From Xanthobacteraceae bacterium (GTDB taxonomy: Bacteria > Pseudomonadota > Alphaproteobacteria > Rhizobiales > Xanthobacteraceae): DNA of 6,705 nucleotides. Location: assembly GCA_030043175.1 (NCBI GenBank), contig JASHYD010000216.1:1-6705 (forward strand). Reading direction: 5' to 3'. The notes beneath the pieces are model-generated. The model worked only from the letters and a program-made list of their open reading frames with translations, had not been told where the DNA came from and searched no databases. Positions 1 through 5,427 of the stretch are shown piece by piece (positions within the stretch are counted from its first letter, which is position 1; the number at the start of each line of letters is the position of its first letter). A program made the position numbers and the translations under genes.

Positions 1-2
1 GC

Positions 3-776
3 TTGATCAACATCGCGCGCACCGGCGTGGCTCCCGGCGGGGAATTGCATGACCTCACACGTGCAAACGTCGACCTCGCGCGCGGCGCGATGGCGCGCAA
101 TCGCGACGTCGTCATTGGCGTCAAGGCACGCCTGTCGAACAACGTTGCCGGCGCCAACGATCTGGAGGCGCTACGGCGCGCGCAGGTGGCGGCCGCCGGT
201 CTGCCCGTCATGATCCATGTGGGGCAGAACTACTCGCCGCTACGCTCATACCTTTCGCTGCTCAAGCGCGGCGATATCGTCACCCACATCTACGCACCGG
301 CGCCAAACGGCCTGCTCGACGACAAGGGCAAGCTGATTCCTGAGGTGATGCAAGCGCGCCGTCGCGGCATCCTATTCGACTTCGGCAACGGCGTCGCCGA
401 CCATTTCGATTGGGCGACGATCGAAGCTGCAACCAAGCAGGATTTCTGGCCCGATACGTTCTCGACCGACTGGAGCACGACGTCGCGTACCACCGGTGTC
501 GTTGACATGCCGAACGTTATGTCGAAGCTCCTCATGTTCGGCATGCCCGTGAGCGCGGCGATCGCGGCCGGCACGGTCAATGCCGCACGCATTTTTCCGG
601 CGTTCGACGACCGCGGCACGCTCAACGTCGGCGCGCCTGCCGACGTTGCGATCCTGGAGTTGCGCGAGGGTGAATTCGAATTCCTCGACAACTACAAGGG
701 TACCCGCAAGGGTAAGCAGCGCCTGTTCCCGATCGCGACCGTGCTCGGCGGCAAGAAAACGCCCGCACGCGCATAG
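3..776 (+). CDS. Amidohydrolase/deacetylase family metal-dependent hydrolase, 5' end cut by window
   Basis: This is the C-terminal 257 residues of an amidohydrolase-superfamily enzyme of the Atu3266/EF0837 type, which remove acyl groups from small amides or esters using a dinuclear metal centre; the substrate here cannot be read. The first codon in the window is an internal TTG (Leu), and the reading frame runs in from the left. The N-terminal HxH metal motif and first strands therefore lie outside; the family is usually around 380-420 residues. Visible in fragment numbering are the probable carboxylated bridging Lys41 in VIGVKAR, metal-ligand His72 in VMIHVG, His95 in VTHIYAP and the catalytic Asp156 in FSTDWS. 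TVNAARIF near residue 191 and GTLNVGAPADVAIL near 206 are the standard barrel end and C-terminal beta-sandwich. The gene ends with TAG and has no close downstream partner on the same strand. I am confident of the superfamily and fairly confident of the subgroup. Confidence 0.9.
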   Translation: MINIARTGVAPGGELHDLTRANVDLARGAMARNRDVVIGVKARLSNNVAGANDLEALRRAQVAAAGLPVMIHVGQNYSPLRSYLSLLKRGDIVTHIYAPAPNGLLDDKGKLIPEVMQARRRGILFDFGNGVADHFDWATIEAATKQDFWPDTFSTDWSTTSRTTGVVDMPNVMSKLLMFGMPVSAAIAAGTVNAARIFPAFDDRGTLNVGAPADVAILELREGEFEFLDNYKGTRKGKQRLFPIATVLGGKKTPARA

Positions 777-896
777 CGGCGGAACGCTTGGGAAACCACG
801 GGGTAGCCACCTTCACACCGTCACGAAGACCCGAAGCGGTTTTGACGAAGACGTACGCGCCGGTGGGAAGAACTGAGACGAAAACCGAGTAGTGTC

Positions 897-918
897 ATGC
901 CCCGCGAAAGCGGGGCAT
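897..918. terminator. GAAA-tetraloop hairpin, possible transcription terminator without U-tract
   Basis: ATGCCCCGC and GCGGGGCAT pair perfectly over nine base pairs around a GAAA (GNRA) loop, giving a very stable stem. It lies 120 bases after the stop codon of the amidohydrolase gene, where a terminator would be expected. No run of T follows on the plus strand (TGAGCAACC), so a classical intrinsic terminator is not supported. It may instead protect the mRNA 3' end, act with Rho, or be one copy of a dispersed palindromic repeat. Confidence 0.5.
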
Positions 919-1378
919 TGAGCAACCGATCGTGCCCCCAGGCGCGCGCGGCGGCTATTGGATCGTCCGCCTTCCCGGACGAGTCACTTGACTCGCATGG
1001 CATGCTTTGAGGATCGGCGGAGCAGATGTTTGAAGGGGTGAGAACGATCAGTTCGGTCGATGTTCTTTGCAAAGAGGTCGCCGGCGCCGGGCAACCGCGA
1101 CCTGACCTGGACTTGAAGCTCCTTCAGCGGACGAGATTTCCGACAAGTGGCGATCTTCAATTGGCGCTACTAATGTGCAAGTAAAGAAAGGTAGGCTATC
1201 TTTAAGTCGTGCGGGACGATCGGCCTGCCTTCGGCAGCGGACAGACACGATAAGGGTCAAGTAGTCTTCTACACAATTGAGAGATTGCGAGGGTCGGACC
1301 GCGTCTCCTGGGCAATAATCAGCTTTTTGATCAGAATACCCCTAAGATGTCGTCTGCCCGAATGGTGCGAGGCTACAT

Positions 1379-1387
1379 AGAGAGGTG
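1379..1387 (+). promoter_or_regulatory. Ribosome binding site deciding the hydrolase start
   Basis: AGAGAGGTG, continuing into A, is close to the Shine-Dalgarno consensus and its GGTG lies six bases before ATG 1394. The in-frame GTG at 1385 sits inside this site and so cannot be the start. Confidence 0.7.
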
Positions 1388-1393
1388 ACATCG

Positions 1394-2275
1394 ATGCCGG
1401 ACAAAAATTCTCGTCGAGATCTACTTCGCTTGGGCTGCGCAACGGCGGCGACGATCGGCGGTTCTGCAGTCGTTGGCGTACTCGCGTCAGCGCCGGCCCT
1501 GGCGCAGGGTAGACCTACCAACAGTGTTTCCACGGAGGACGTGTTTTACCGCGAGGATTGGTTTGGAGAACCATGGCGCAAGCCCGAAGTTGCCATGCTC
1601 ATTCACGGCAACGATGAATCGAGCGTCGCATGGTTCGGATGGGTACCACGGATGGGGCAAGAGTTTCGATTGCTGCGCCCGGATTTGCCAGGATTTGGAC
1701 ACTCCAGGGTTCCACCAGGTTTCGAATGGTCGCTGCCGAGTCTTGCCACATTCGCAGCGCGGGTCCTCGACAAAGCTGGCGTTGAGTCTGCGCACATCAT
1801 TGGTGCCAAAACTGGTGGCGCCATTGCGATGCAGTTTGCGGCCGATTATCCGACTCGCACCCGCACACTCGCCGTCGTCAGCGGCCCCGCGTCCGTAATC
1901 TCTATTTCCAATCCCTCCAGCATCCCCCAACGGGACAGATTGGGTTCGGCTGCTTCGAAAGAGATGATCGAATATTGGAACAACATGTTTGCCACAGCGC
2001 CTGAGGAAGGGACAAAGGGCCTCCGCAAAGCGCTCTCGAAGTTTGATCTTGCGAGGGACGGTATTTTGCAGCGCATTACGGCACCCACGATGGTGATGAC
2101 AGCAGACCGAAGCGCGCTGCAATCGGTGGAGAAGGTTCGACAATACCAGCTACAGATTCCTAATTCGAGGCTCGTGGTGCTGCATAGCGACGCTTACCAC
2201 ATCGCCGCTACCAACGCCGAGGAGTGTGTCGCTAACGTGCTCGCCTTCATCAAGGAGACTCGGCAAAGGACCTAG
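1394..2275 (+). CDS. Tat-exported alpha/beta fold hydrolase with a Lys at the nucleophile elbow
   Basis: This 293-residue protein is an alpha/beta-fold hydrolase carrying an N-terminal twin-arginine signal. SRRDLLRLG (Arg7-Arg8) is followed by a hydrophobic stretch to about residue 36 and a likely cleavage after ALA37, so the mature protein is probably periplasmic after folding in the cytoplasm. The fold is shown by LIHGN (70-74, oxyanion strand), RPDLPGFGHS (95-104), the elbow IIGAKTGGAIAMQFA (135-149), APTMVMTAD (230-238, acid Asp238) and SDAYHIAATN (His269). The elbow normally reads G-x-S-x-G; here it is G137-A-K139-T-G141, so the nucleophile Ser is replaced by Lys although Asp238 and His269 are kept. 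The canonical acyl-enzyme mechanism is therefore doubtful; the protein could have lost activity, use another mechanism, or bind a ligand. The substrate is unknown. The gene stands alone, with ATG 1394 chosen from the ribosome binding site. Confidence 0.9.
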   Translation: MPDKNSRRDLLRLGCATAATIGGSAVVGVLASAPALAQGRPTNSVSTEDVFYREDWFGEPWRKPEVAMLIHGNDESSVAWFGWVPRMGQEFRLLRPDLPGFGHSRVPPGFEWSLPSLATFAARVLDKAGVESAHIIGAKTGGAIAMQFAADYPTRTRTLAVVSGPASVISISNPSSIPQRDRLGSAASKEMIEYWNNMFATAPEEGTKGLRKALSKFDLARDGILQRITAPTMVMTADRSALQSVEKVRQYQLQIPNSRLVVLHSDAYHIAATNAEECVANVLAFIKETRQRT

Positions 2276-2460
2276 GCGGGCCTGGTGGCAGGATCACGGG
2301 GTGGCCCTGTCGGGAACTCAAACTCGAACATATTGATGGTGTAGCCCGCCCAAGATCGGCGACGAACGCCCACGCCCTGTTCGGCACACGTCACGCCGAA
2401 CCGGCGCGTCCTTCTGCAGCGATAGGTGCGTTCCGACCTCGTTGTACAACGAAGCTTAAG
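2276..2460. other. Spacer between the hydrolase and mobile-element remnant
   Basis: No start-to-stop gene is convincing here. On the minus strand, the frame ending at about 2272 contains SWAGYTINMFEFEF near 2320-2360, which reads more like protein than the surroundings. It could be the end of a lost gene, but I do not recognise it. GTTGTACAAC at 2441-2450 is a perfect 10-bp palindrome. Confidence 0.3.
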
Positions 2461-2794
2461 AATGCCCACCGGACCGAGTTTCGCGAACTGCTCTACCGCT
2501 TTCATCCGTGGTCTGGTTTTCCGATCGCGATTCATGAGGCGATCAACAAGCCGGATGGAGTGGTGTTTCGGTGCGATCTTGTTGATTCCGATTCGGACCG
2601 TTGGCTGGAGATTCCGGCGTGGATGTTTGATCGGTCGGCGTGCGCCAAGGTCCGTCTAGTAGCGACCGATCCGCATGCCGACATATCAGCACTGGTAGCG
2701 CTTGCGTCGCTGTTACGAGATGTGCTTCACGACCCCGTAGTAGTATCGAACATCCCCGATTCGATCGTATCAAGTCTCTCTGGCGATTCGAACC

Positions 2795-2800
2795 AGGGAG
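2795..2800 (+). promoter_or_regulatory. Ribosome binding site before the second small ORF
   Basis: AGGGAG lies six bases before ATG 2807 and supports that start, inside the coding region of the preceding ORF. Confidence 0.5.
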
Positions 2801-2806
2801 ACGTCC

Positions 2807-2965
2807 ATGCCATGTCAAAACAAGCCGGCGCACCATCGTCGCATACCGCATCAAGTCGATTTGTTCGCCGAAAAACCACAGACGCCAGTTTGGTACGCGC
2901 TGCCGATGGAAACACGGGCAGCGCTCACCGACCTGATGGCGCAACTAATCCTGGGAAGCGGGTTT
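2807..2965 (+). pseudogene. Second small ORF of the recombinase-type module, 3' end degraded
   Basis: From ATG 2807 the frame reads HQVDLFAEKP, then WYALPMETRAALTDLMAQLIL. This matches my memory of a roughly 60-70-residue protein with a DLF motif and a Leu-rich helix that follows the preceding ORF in rhizobial recombinase elements. After about 2960 the similarity stops, yet the frame remains open to 3508 with arginine/serine-rich content. The native end therefore appears lost and the rest is chance reading. It overlaps the previous ORF in another frame, which is the usual arrangement for this pair. No recombinase follows, so the element is defective. The family assignment is from memory. Confidence 0.45.
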
Positions 2966-3122
2966 CCGCACGCCACAACGATTCCTCGAGGCGGCACAAC
3001 TCATCATGCTCGTCGGCGCTCAGGGTCATTGGGATGGGCTCCACGCTGCAAGAAAGATCGTCGCTGCCGCCCACATATCGATCCGTCGTCCGCGCCGTTC
3101 AGCTCGCATGCTCGAACAGTGA
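2949..3122 (+). pseudogene. Possible C-terminal fragment of an unrecognised gene
   Basis: In the third plus frame, after a TAA at 2946, about 57 codons read QRFLEAAQLIMLVGAQ then HWDGLHAARKIVAAAHISIR and finish ARMLEQ with TGA. The composition is helical and protein-like, unlike the arginine/serine-rich reading of the other two frames over the same bases. It starts where the second small ORF loses its similarity, as expected if an insertion or deletion joined two unrelated pieces. An ATG at 3006 has no clear ribosome binding site. I do not recognise the family. Confidence 0.3.
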
Positions 3123-3246
3123 TCGGCCCTTCACTCCAAGCCAATGACAGCAGACTTGAAGAACCCAATCAACTATTAAGGGGGGTCTGTTCTATTCTGC
3201 CGGTTTCAAAGAGCTACCGGGAAACGCCGCCGACCATTCGTATCGG

Positions 3247-3396
3247 TCAGTATCCCAACAGCGCGAGAACGAAGATCATGACTACGCCGCTGCCGACCAG
3301 GAAGGCGATAACCCATGTCGCCATCGAGAGCGACCGCAGCAAGCTGAGTACCGCGCGCTCGAAGGGCGTCATCTGCGTGAGGTCTCGTTCGGTCAT
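3247..3396 (-). CDS. 49-residue single-span membrane protein, unknown function
   Basis: On the minus strand ATG 3396 opens a 49-codon frame ending in TGA. The N-terminal part, MTERDLTQMTPFERAVLSLL, is polar then amphipathic, with Arg4, Arg14 and Arg21. From Trp28 to Tyr49 there is an uninterrupted hydrophobic stretch with GSG at 35-37 that can cross the membrane once. The start is supported by GGGAGTGA (3410-3403) six bases before the ATG. The layout, a short cytoplasmic amphipathic head with a C-terminal span, is typical of small inner-membrane proteins that modify larger complexes or of phage/island accessory peptides. No partner is visible. The gene lies 108 bases after a broken gene on the same strand, so both may once have formed an operon. 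The family is not recognised. Confidence 0.65.
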   Translation of the reverse strand: MTERDLTQMTPFERAVLSLLRSLSMATWVIAFLVGSGVVMIFVLALLGY

Positions 3397-3402
3397 GGTT
3401 GT

Positions 3403-3410
3403 TCACTCCC
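3403..3410 (-). promoter_or_regulatory. Ribosome binding site of the small membrane protein
   Basis: Read on the minus strand this is GGGAGTGA, ending six bases before ATG 3396. It is the main reason for calling such a short gene. Confidence 0.6.
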
Positions 3411-3504
3411 GTGATTGCGGTAACCTGCTTCGCTGGCAAGGAACACACCATCGTTCGCGTTCCCAGCGCGTAGCGGTAGAGTTGCATAAGCATTACGCCG
3501 CGTG

Positions 3505-3860
3505 CTAGAGCACGGTCTTCTCGAATTTGAGTTCTCCGCTCCGCAAGGCCGCCTGGAGCATACTCTGCACAAAAATCTGTCGCTCCTTTGCGAGCTGCCG
3601 TTTCCGTATTGAGCGAGCGCTGGCCTTGCCGTCGTGGTGGGCGCGATCTTAGCGGCGCCATTAACCCAAGTCGCGTTGACGATGCGGCGATAAACCCTGC
3701 CATTGAACTCTCTATCTTTGACTTCGACCTCGTAGCGGCCACCGAGCTGATTCCAGCGAGCTGCTCCGGCCAGCATCTAAGCGCGCGCCGTCAGCGGTCC
3801 GACAGCGGCGACTTTCTTACCGGGCGGTGCTGGGTGGGTCTCTGCAACCTCGATCAACAT
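3505..3860 (-). pseudogene. Broken conserved-hypothetical gene, internal stop and frameshift
   Basis: A good minus-strand ribosome binding site, AGGAGA (3872-3867), lies six bases before ATG 3860, which opens MLIEVAETHPAPPGKK. The frame meets TAG at 3779-3777 after 27 codons. Directly after it the same frame continues with protein-like sequence, including GGRYEVEVKDREFNGRVYRR and NATWVNGAAK. Near 3640-3655 the good reading passes to another frame: KRQLAKERQIFVQSMLQAAL, then RSGELKFEKTVL and TAG at 3505. One missing base there would join the two. The joined protein would be about 118 residues, with no signal peptide or membrane span. It reminds me of small prophage or island proteins with a KDREFNGR-type core, but I cannot name a family. 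It is probably the upstream partner of the 49-residue membrane protein. Confidence 0.5.
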
Positions 3861-3870
3861 GGCCATTCTC

Positions 3871-3990
3871 CTATCGCTCGACGTACTGCGGGACATGCCC
3901 GTACTGGCGCAGCAGTTGACCGAGCGTGAGCATTGGCGGCGGCTGAGCACCATCGGCTCCGCGGCTTCGGTTGGCTGCTCGACAACGGGT
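3871..3990 (-). pseudogene. 3' fragment of a minus-strand gene cut off by the IS91 remnant
   Basis: The minus strand reads MLTLGQLLRQYGHVPQYVER and stops with TAG at 3873-3871. This overlaps the ribosome binding site of the next broken gene, as in a tightly packed operon. Further upstream, in a different frame, KPVVEQPTEAAEPMVLSRR also looks protein-like, and one indel near 3935 would join them. The ATG at 3933 has no ribosome binding site, so this is better seen as the tail of a longer gene whose front was removed where the IS91-family piece begins, around 4000. The family is not recognised. Confidence 0.3.
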
Positions 3991-4002
3991 TTGCGAGCGG
4001 CT

Positions 4003-4254
4003 TACTACGGCCTGCTGACCAGCCCAATACGGGCCAACAACATCGCGCGTATCCGCGCCTTGCTCGCGGTGTCGCTCATCCCGATCGACGCCATCAAGGT
4101 CGCCACCACAAAGCCCGAAGAGCTGAAACCACCAGGGCATTCCTGCCCATGCTGCGGCAGCCGCATGCGCATCATCGAGACCTTCTTGCCGGGGCAACAG
4201 CCCAAGCACCGCCCGACGCCACTTCCGGCGAAGATCCGGATCGACACCTCATGA
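4003..4254 (+). pseudogene. IS91-family transposase, C-terminal remnant
   Basis: The last 83 codons of an IS91-type (Y2, HUH-nuclease) transposase are recognisable: YYGLLTSPIRANNIARIRAL, then a variable linker, then the zinc-ribbon-like HSCPCCGSRMRIIETF and the typical ending PTPLPAKIRIDTS with TGA. Full-length members are about 380-400 residues; the HUH motif, catalytic tyrosines and N-terminal zinc region are all absent, so this copy cannot act. In-frame sequence before 4003 (VGCSTTGLRA and upstream) does not look like the family and instead covers a minus-strand gene fragment, placing the break near 4000. The stop codon is followed by the element's own 3' region. I am confident of the family and of the truncation. 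Confidence 0.85.
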
Positions 4255-4617
4255 TGAAATCCCACAGCCATCGCCCCGAAAAGCCGTTCCCCTGTCCGCT
4301 AGCTCCTCAGCTGGCCGCTGTTCCCGTCGCTCCGATGATGGCTTCACCACCCAAGCCGTACCGATCTTCACCGCACGCAGGCCCGGAGATCACAAGAACG
4401 CATCGCCCCCCAACTGCATCAACAGCCTCACCGCTCAACTGACCCTCGCGGCTGACTCAGCTATGGCTCGCCCACGCCCAAATCCCCATAGCGAGCGCGC
4501 GGGCACCGCCTAATACGTGCCCACTCCCGCGGTTTCGTTCCTTGGAGGTTTTCAGACGCCGGCCGCTGTCCGTGGGGATGTTTGTCACGGCCGGCGTCTG
4601 AAAACCTCCACAAGAAC
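4255..4617 (+). mobile_element. 3' (oriIS-side) end region of the IS91-family element
   Basis: There is no gene between the transposase stop and the broken DUF3885 gene. The region is C-rich, with no protein-like frame. It ends in a perfect inverted repeat and the tetranucleotides CAAG (4611-4614) and GAAC (4614-4617). IS91 elements are known to insert next to GAAC or CAAG, with the oriIS end downstream of the transposase. The position therefore fits the right end of the element, with the boundary just after the hairpin; the exact boundary is inferred. Confidence 0.55.
4543..4610. repeat. Perfect 23-bp inverted repeat, IS91 terminal hairpin
   Basis: Positions 4543-4565 (with core GGAGGTTTTCAGACGCC) pair without mismatch with 4588-4610, leaving a 22-base loop. 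Outside the arms, GTTCCTTG at 4537-4544 and CAAGAAC at 4611-4617 continue the symmetry imperfectly. Such a subterminal palindrome beside the transposase 3' end fits the rolling-circle origin/termination signal of IS91-type elements. It could also stop transcription coming from the DUF3885 gene, although there is no T-tract. Confidence 0.75.
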
Positions 4618-4621
4618 GGAC

Positions 4622-5241
4622 CTATGCCTTGACCGCAAAAGCTTCGGACATTCGAGGGCGATCGTGGTCGAGGAGCCATGTGTCGAACTGAGTGTAGAGT
4701 TCTACTATCGGATCAGGGCTCAATGCCGTGATGTCCATGCCGCGATCGTCGTAGGCATAGACGGTCACGCCGCGCTCGACGTCCACAAGTTTGGAGAGCA
4801 CCGGAGCTTGAGGCGTCACCCCGATGTCGCGCGCAATCTGGCTCCAGAGGAGGATGTCGGCCTGATCCCACGTGACGGAAACCGCGCGATGTTCACAAGG
4901 GCGGGCCTCCGCGTCCTCCTCTTGGTCAGGGTAAGTATAGCCCACCCAGGGCGCCTCCGAGGGGGGGTGGTCGGAACACCCATCTCGCCCAACACGTCGT
5001 ACGCAGCACGACGAGTCGGGCCGCGCCACATCGCAAGAATTACCATGGAGGGATTGGGATAATCAGCAATGACCGCAATGACCTGCTCAGACGGCAACGC
5101 CGCGCGCGCAAGGCACCGTGCCCGATCATACGCACTCGTGGACATGTTCACATAGCTTCCCCCCTGGTTTAGCTCAAACCGGAGCCGATACGGGGACGCC
5201 CAGAGTTCGCGTTGCCAGTCAGGGCCGAAGTTGATCGCCAT
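4622..5241 (-). pseudogene. DUF3885 domain protein gene, split by a frameshift at seven C
   Basis: Two minus-strand frames together encode one protein of about 206 residues. The first, from ATG 5241, reads MAINFGPDWQ, ELWASPYRLRFELNQGG and then an Ala/Arg-rich helix and ADYPNPSMVILAMW. The second gives WVGYTYPDQ, WDQADILLWSQIARDIG, then VYAYDDRGMDI and LYTQFDTWLLDHDRPRM, ending AFAVKA with TAG. YDDRGMD and WLLDHDR are the hallmarks of DUF3885, and RFEL near the N-terminus also fits. The frames meet at a run of seven C (4967-4961 on the minus strand); eight would restore a single frame through TTPPSEAPW. The molecular function of the family is unknown to me. ATG 5241 lacks a clear ribosome binding site, and a putative IS end lies just upstream, so its promoter may be displaced. 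The stop codon is five bases from the IS91 target-like GAAC. Confidence 0.75.
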
Positions 5242-5248
5242 TGCAGCT

Positions 5249-5298
5249 TGTCAGCGCCGGTTTGAATTTCAGCTAAAACCAGCGGGTTGAATTTGTAG
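5249..5298 (+). mobile_element. Putative insertion-sequence end with repeated TTGAATTT
   Basis: TGTCAGCGCCGGTTTGAATTT begins at 5249. TTGAATTT recurs at 5287-5294, 25 bases after its first copy at 5262-5269, with GG before both. A TG start with internally repeated short motifs is the style of IS21-type ends, and I associate TGTCAGCGCC-type ends with rhizobial elements that carry the zinc-ribbon ORF found downstream. No matching right end and no transposase are in the window, so this is a weak call from memory. Confidence 0.35.
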
Positions 5299-5415
5299 TC
5301 GCCGGCGGGGTCGGCTTGATCGTCTGATGGTTTTGAGAGGCAGAAGGAAGGCGACGGCTCATCATAGAGTCGAGAGCAGACGGAGCATTGGATTTGCGGA
5401 TCATGCGTCCTCCTC

Positions 5416-5422
5416 GGAGGGG
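5416..5422 (+). promoter_or_regulatory. Ribosome binding site of the zinc-ribbon ORF
   Basis: GGAGGGG lies with its GGAGG seven bases before ATG 5428, a near-ideal site. The preceding CCTCC at 5409-5413 is complementary to it, but the two-base gap between them is too short for a simple hairpin. Confidence 0.6.
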
Positions 5423-5427
5423 ACGCG

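Larger units (their letters stand above)
777..1393. other. Long non-coding gap between the two hydrolase genes
   Basis: I found no reading frame here with protein-like composition on either strand; the short open frames of 60-85 codons are arginine/serine-rich and look like chance. The only clear structure is the hairpin at 897-918. The stretch from about 1160 to 1350 is noticeably more AT-rich than the flanking genes and probably holds the promoter of the alpha/beta hydrolase. A -10-like AATAAT lies at 1314-1319, but I could not pair it with a good -35 box at proper spacing. Confidence 0.5.
2461..3147 (+). pseudogene. First small ORF of a recombinase-type mobile module, start codon lost
   Basis: The frame encodes HRTEFRELLYRFHPWSG and then VVFRCDL...RWLEIPAWMFDR, KVRLVATDPHADISALVALA and LLRDVL. 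I recognise this small-protein family from the ORF lying just before a second small ORF and a recombinase or transposase in rhizobial mobile elements; it resembles what is often called DUF5372, but I am not certain of the family name. Its function is unknown. The conserved start of the protein (from about 2470) has no ATG or GTG in frame before it. The frame is open back to 2236, and the first in-frame GTG is 2560, inside the conserved part. A nearby ATG at 2462 is in a different frame, so the natural start seems to have been lost by a small indel. The serine/arginine-rich tail after about 2780 runs to a TGA and overlaps the next ORF. Confidence 0.5.

Noticed and set aside
290..691. Minus-strand open frame of 133 codons within the amidohydrolase
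   Set aside because: It lies wholly antisense to conserved amidohydrolase motifs; low-complexity Ser/Arg/Ala reading typical of GC-rich antisense.
1314..1348. Promoter boxes AATAAT (1314-1319) and TAAGAT (1343-1348) before the hydrolase
   Set aside because: Neither has an acceptable -35 partner at 16-18 bases; the TTGATC at 1327-1332 is only 10 bases from TAAGAT.
1487..2143. Long minus-strand open frame of 218 codons under the alpha/beta hydrolase
   Set aside because: It is antisense to a well-supported gene, has Arg/Cys-rich chance composition and no ribosome binding site.
2543..2944. Minus-strand open frame opposite the mobile module
   Set aside because: The plus-strand frames over the same bases carry recognisable motifs; the minus reading does not.
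3206..3742. Minus-strand open frame of 178 codons covering the small membrane protein and the broken gene
   Set aside because: Its composition is Arg-rich chance sequence, and the two other minus frames hold the protein-like segments with ribosome binding sites. Its internal MLMQLYRYALGTRTMV segment near 3490 was considered, but it has no ribosome binding site and no natural end.
3933..4442. Plus-strand frame of 169 codons overlapping the IS91 transposase tail
   Set aside because: It is out of frame with the recognised CPCC...IRIDTS ending and is His/Pro/Arg-rich.
4517..5062. Plus-strand frame of 181 codons over the hairpin and DUF3885 region
   Set aside because: It runs through the hairpin arm and antisense to DUF3885 motifs; no ribosome binding site.
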